Shown here: positions 5,312-7,429 of the stretch, piece by piece
Numbering within the stretch: the first letter of the stretch is position 1
How the letters are laid out: every line of letters begins with the position of its first letter
Assembly: GCA_050013615.1 (NCBI GenBank)
Contig: JBEKEX010000133.1
Coordinates: 1-7,429, forward strand
Direction: 5' to 3'
DNA: 7,429 nt
Source of the DNA: JBEKEX01 sp050013615
GTDB lineage: Bacteria > Chloroflexota > Anaerolineae > Anaerolineales > Anaerolineaceae
Notes under the pieces: generated by a model
The model's database searches: none
Told to the model about the DNA's origin: nothing
The model's input: only the letters and a program-made list of their open reading frames with translations
Translations under genes and position numbers: made by a program

Positions 5312-6642
5312 AACCCTTTGAGAAGAAGCCCACCCTGTCGCGTGCCGACCAAGTCCGCCAACGGCGCCTGCGCGAAAGCCAGAAGCAGGGTAAACCTTTG
5401 GCCGAGAATACATCCCGCAAGGTATCGCCATTCACCGCACCGGCGAGACCTGCATCCGCGTCCGCGGCCAACTTGCCGAAAGTCTCGCCGTTCACCGTGC
5501 CGGTTAAGGCGGCCAAAGCAAACGAACTGCCCAAGGTTTCTCCCTTCACGGTACAGGTGAAACCACAGCCAGCCAATAACGTTTCCAGGCCCTCGCCCTT
5601 CACGGTGCCGGTCAAACCGCTGGCAGCCAAAAAGCCGGCGCAGACGTCATCTACCAACACGCCGCGGGCTTCACTGGGCCATTCCGCGAACCAAGCGGCT
5701 ACCTCCTATGCACAACCGGCATATGGGCAGGTGCGCACACGTCCGGTGGTCATTCGCAATCACAGCATGGGTGTCCCCGTCCAACAGCGGGCGCACAATG
5801 GCAACCGCCGGCGCTATTACCTCAATTTGAATAAAGAAGGCGCAGAGCTGCAATTCCCCGCCCTACCATTCATCAAACCCACCTGGCGCTGGGTCTCCGG
5901 CAGCATGTCGATTGCAATCCTTGCACTCATCGTTTTTCTGTTGCTGTCTCCGAAATTCCGAGTCAACGCTGTCAACATCAGTGGCTTGCAGCGCCTGGAT
6001 CCAACCGACGTGACAGCCGCTTTGAACCTTCAGAATTCGACCATTTTTGCTATCGACACAACAAAATTGAAGTCGATATTAGCCAATTCCTATCCAGAGC
6101 TGGCCGATGTGACCATCGGAGTGTCGATGCCCGGGACGGTGAACATTTCTGCCCGTGAACGCATACCCCTGCTGGCGTGGAAGTATAACAACCAAACGCA
6201 ATGGATCGACGCGGATGGCTATATCTTCCCCGCCCGTGGTTCTGCCACACCGGCCTTGGGTGTGGAAGCCGATTGCACGCCGCCGCTGATGATGGCAGAC
6301 GGTTCACCCGCCAGCACGCCGGGACTGGATGAAGTCACCCCGACCCCTGGCAAGATCGAGCCGGCTACTCCGCCTCGTCTGTACCCAACTGTAATGGCAT
6401 CCATCCTGAAACTGAACCAACGCATACCTCAACAAACCACCTTGGCATATTCAGCCAGCGAAGGGCTCGGCTGGTACGATTCAAATGGCTGGTCGGTCTA
6501 CATCGGTCTCAGTCTGGATAATTTGGACACACAAATCACCATGTACAACGCCATCGCCAGCAAACTGGAGCAACAAGGCATCCATCCGGCGCTGGTAAGC
6601 CTGGTGGACGTAGATGCACCGTATTATCGCTTGGAGCGCTAA
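5308..6642 (+). CDS. ftsQ: Cell division protein FtsQ/DivIB with long repeat-bearing cytoplasmic tail
   Basis: FtsQ (DivIB) is a single-pass divisome protein that, with FtsL and FtsB, links the cytoplasmic ring to septal peptidoglycan synthesis. The 444-residue product is much longer than the usual 250-300 because of a cytoplasmic tail of about 195 residues. The tail starts with a basic stretch RADQVRQRRLRES (12-24), carries four SPF-centred repeats (38-104), a low-complexity Ser/Ala/Gln region, and a basic element NRRRYYLNL (166-174). The membrane segment is about 198-214. Outside the membrane, a POTRA domain (about 217-285, starting FRVNAVNISGL) and the FtsQ beta domain (ISARERIPLLAW, WIDADGYIFP) follow. 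A Pro/Thr-rich insert at 312-358 interrupts the beta domain before YPTVMASILKLNQRI. The gene is out of frame with the antisense reading that mirrors the repeats. Overlap with ddl and closeness to ftsA confirm the call. Confidence 0.92.
   Translation: MKPFEKKPTLSRADQVRQRRLRESQKQGKPLAENTSRKVSPFTAPARPASASAANLPKVSPFTVPVKAAKANELPKVSPFTVQVKPQPANNVSRPSPFTVPVKPLAAKKPAQTSSTNTPRASLGHSANQAATSYAQPAYGQVRTRPVVIRNHSMGVPVQQRAHNGNRRRYYLNLNKEGAELQFPALPFIKPTWRWVSGSMSIAILALIVFLLLSPKFRVNAVNISGLQRLDPTDVTAALNLQNSTIFAIDTTKLKSILANSYPELADVTIGVSMPGTVNISARERIPLLAWKYNNQTQWIDADGYIFPARGSATPALGVEADCTPPLMMADGSPASTPGLDEVTPTPGKIEPATPPRLYPTVMASILKLNQRIPQQTTLAYSASEGLGWYDSNGWSVYIGLSLDNLDTQITMYNAIASKLEQQGIHPALVSLVDVDAPYYRLER
5419..5619 (+). 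repeat. Four tandem protein repeats, consensus KVSPFTVPVKP, in FtsQ tail
   Basis: Four copies start at residues 38, 58, 76 and 94 of FtsQ, a period of 20, 18 and 18 residues: KVSPFTAPARP, KVSPFTVPVKA, KVSPFTVQVKP and RPSPFTVPVKP. Each is followed by a variable Ala/Asn/Pro-rich linker. SPFT is invariant at protein level, while its codons vary between copies (for example TCG CCA, TCG CCG, TCT CCC and TCG CCC for Ser-Pro). This suggests selection on the peptide rather than a very recent DNA duplication. Confidence 0.9.
6241..6381 (+). other. Pro/Thr-rich insert in the extracytoplasmic domain of FtsQ
   Basis: Residues 312-358 of FtsQ hold ten Pro and six Thr in 47 positions, with one Cys (residue 323), and no hydrophobic pattern of a folded domain. 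The segment lies between the WIDADGYIFP strand and YPTVMASILKLNQ, where most FtsQ proteins have a short turn. It is probably a flexible surface loop. The reading frame is intact through it. Confidence 0.7.
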
Positions 6643-6646
6643 TCAT

Positions 6647-7429
6647 ATGGACGAAGCGATTGTCGTAGGAATCGATATCGGAACGACCAAAGTCTGCACC
6701 CTGGTCGGGCGGGTGGAAGGCGAAAGCAGCCTGCGCATCCTGGGTGTGGGCATCGAGCCTTCGCAAGGGATAAAGAAAGGCTCGGTGGTTGACCTGGCGG
6801 CTGCGTCGCAATCTATTTCACGTTCCATTGAAAAGGCGCAGCGCTCTTCAGGCATGGAGATCACCTCGGCGCTGATCAGCCTGGCAGGATCGCACATCGC
6901 CGCCTTCAACAGCCGCGGTGTGGCGGCCATCGCCACGGGCGTGGTAAGCGAGGACGACATCTCACGTGCCTTGGATGCCGCCCAGGCCATTGCCATCCCG
7001 CACAACCGTGAAGTCATCCATGTCATCCAGCGCGGCTTCACCGTAGATGAGCAGGAAGGTGTACGACTACCAATTGGTATGCACGGCTATCGTCTGGAAG
7101 TCGAAGCACACATCATCACCGCCTCTTCATCACTTGTAGAAAACTTGCGCCAGTGCGTGGAAAATGCCGGCGTTGAAGCTACCGGTTTCGTGCTCAACCC
7201 TCTGGCCTCCGGTGAAGTGGTGCTGACCGAGACCGAACGCCAGATGGGCGTGGCCGTGTGCGATATCGGTGGAGGAACCACCGACCTGGCCGTTTACATC
7301 GATGGCGACGTTTACCACACCATGGTATTGGAAGTCGGCGGGAACCACATCACCAACGACATCGCTCATGGGTTGAGCTTGCCGTTCTCGCAAGCTGAAG
7401 AGGTCAAGAAGCAGCGCGGCCACGCCGTC
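6647..7429 (+). CDS. ftsA: Cell division protein FtsA, N-terminal 261 codons (3' end outside window)
   Basis: FtsA is an actin-like ATPase that tethers FtsZ to the membrane and recruits later divisome proteins. The frame is open from the ATG at 6647 to the right edge; a full FtsA is about 400-430 residues, so roughly the last third is missing, including the C-terminal amphipathic helix. The phosphate-1 motif GIDIGTTKV is at residues 8-16 and the phosphate-2 motif CDIGGGTTDL at 205-214. Between them lies the FtsA-specific 1C (SHS2) region, about 80-160, with LISLAGSHI, SEDDISRALDAAQA, REVIHVIQRGF and PIGMHGYRLEVEAHIITA, which separates FtsA from MreB or DnaK. The gene starts four bases after the ftsQ stop; GGAG at 6633-6636 lies ten bases before the ATG, a rather long spacing. 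ftsZ would be expected downstream. Confidence 0.95.
   Translation, partial: MDEAIVVGIDIGTTKVCTLVGRVEGESSLRILGVGIEPSQGIKKGSVVDLAAASQSISRSIEKAQRSSGMEITSALISLAGSHIAAFNSRGVAAIATGVVSEDDISRALDAAQAIAIPHNREVIHVIQRGFTVDEQEGVRLPIGMHGYRLEVEAHIITASSSLVENLRQCVENAGVEATGFVLNPLASGEVVLTETERQMGVAVCDIGGGTTDLAVYIDGDVYHTMVLEVGGNHITNDIAHGLSLPFSQAEEVKKQRGHAV

Noticed and set aside
5178..5660. Antisense open frame with TGTVKGE-like repeats that looks like a repetitive protein
   Set aside because: The repeats are only the reverse reading of the FtsQ SPFT array; the sense frame has the family domains and a strong ribosome-binding site.
1..7429. CRISPR arrays, tRNA genes, insertion sequences or phage genes
   Set aside because: Coding is almost continuous, and the only repeat found is the protein-level array in ftsQ.

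Overview
The window is one unbroken block of a division and cell wall (dcw) cluster. All genes are on the + strand, in the order murG (its first base is just outside the window), a small CvpA-like membrane protein, murC, a 59-residue unknown protein, murB, a DdlA-type ddl, ftsQ/divIB and ftsA (cut by the right edge). The DNA is moderately GC-rich and almost wholly coding. The longest gap between genes is 12 bases, so I see no room for internal terminators, RNA genes or mobile elements.

The gene set points to a bacterium that makes peptidoglycan and divides with FtsA/FtsQ. The forms of MurG (YVPDIEPG and GYPTR in place of the usual HEQN and GNPVR signatures) and MurC (EADEYD rather than EADESD), together with a long-tailed FtsQ, suggest Chloroflexota, perhaps an Anaerolineae-like lineage. 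This is recognition from memory of the families, not a search result.

Layout: 1-1100 murG (lipid II synthesis); 1097-1630 four- or five-pass membrane protein; 1627-3003 murC (L-Ala addition); 3013-3192 small basic protein; 3205-4188 murB (UDP-MurNAc formation); 4193-5311 ddl (D-Ala-D-Ala); 5308-6642 ftsQ; 6647-7429 ftsA N-terminal 261 codons. Three junctions (murG/cvpA-like, cvpA-like/murC, ddl/ftsQ) are 4-base ATGA overlaps, which suggests translational coupling. The small gene is instead flanked by 9- and 12-base gaps with its own Shine-Dalgarno sequence.

Together the genes supply cytoplasmic precursor steps (MurB, MurC, Ddl), the membrane-associated lipid II step (MurG), and divisome parts that place and activate septal synthesis (FtsA, FtsQ). 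The least ordinary parts are the four copies of an SPFT-centred motif in the cytoplasmic tail of FtsQ, the unknown small gene between murC and murB, the CvpA-like protein coupled between murG and murC, and the altered substrate-loop signatures of MurG. I found no clear sign of a wholly new multi-gene system; these are embellishments of a known cluster.
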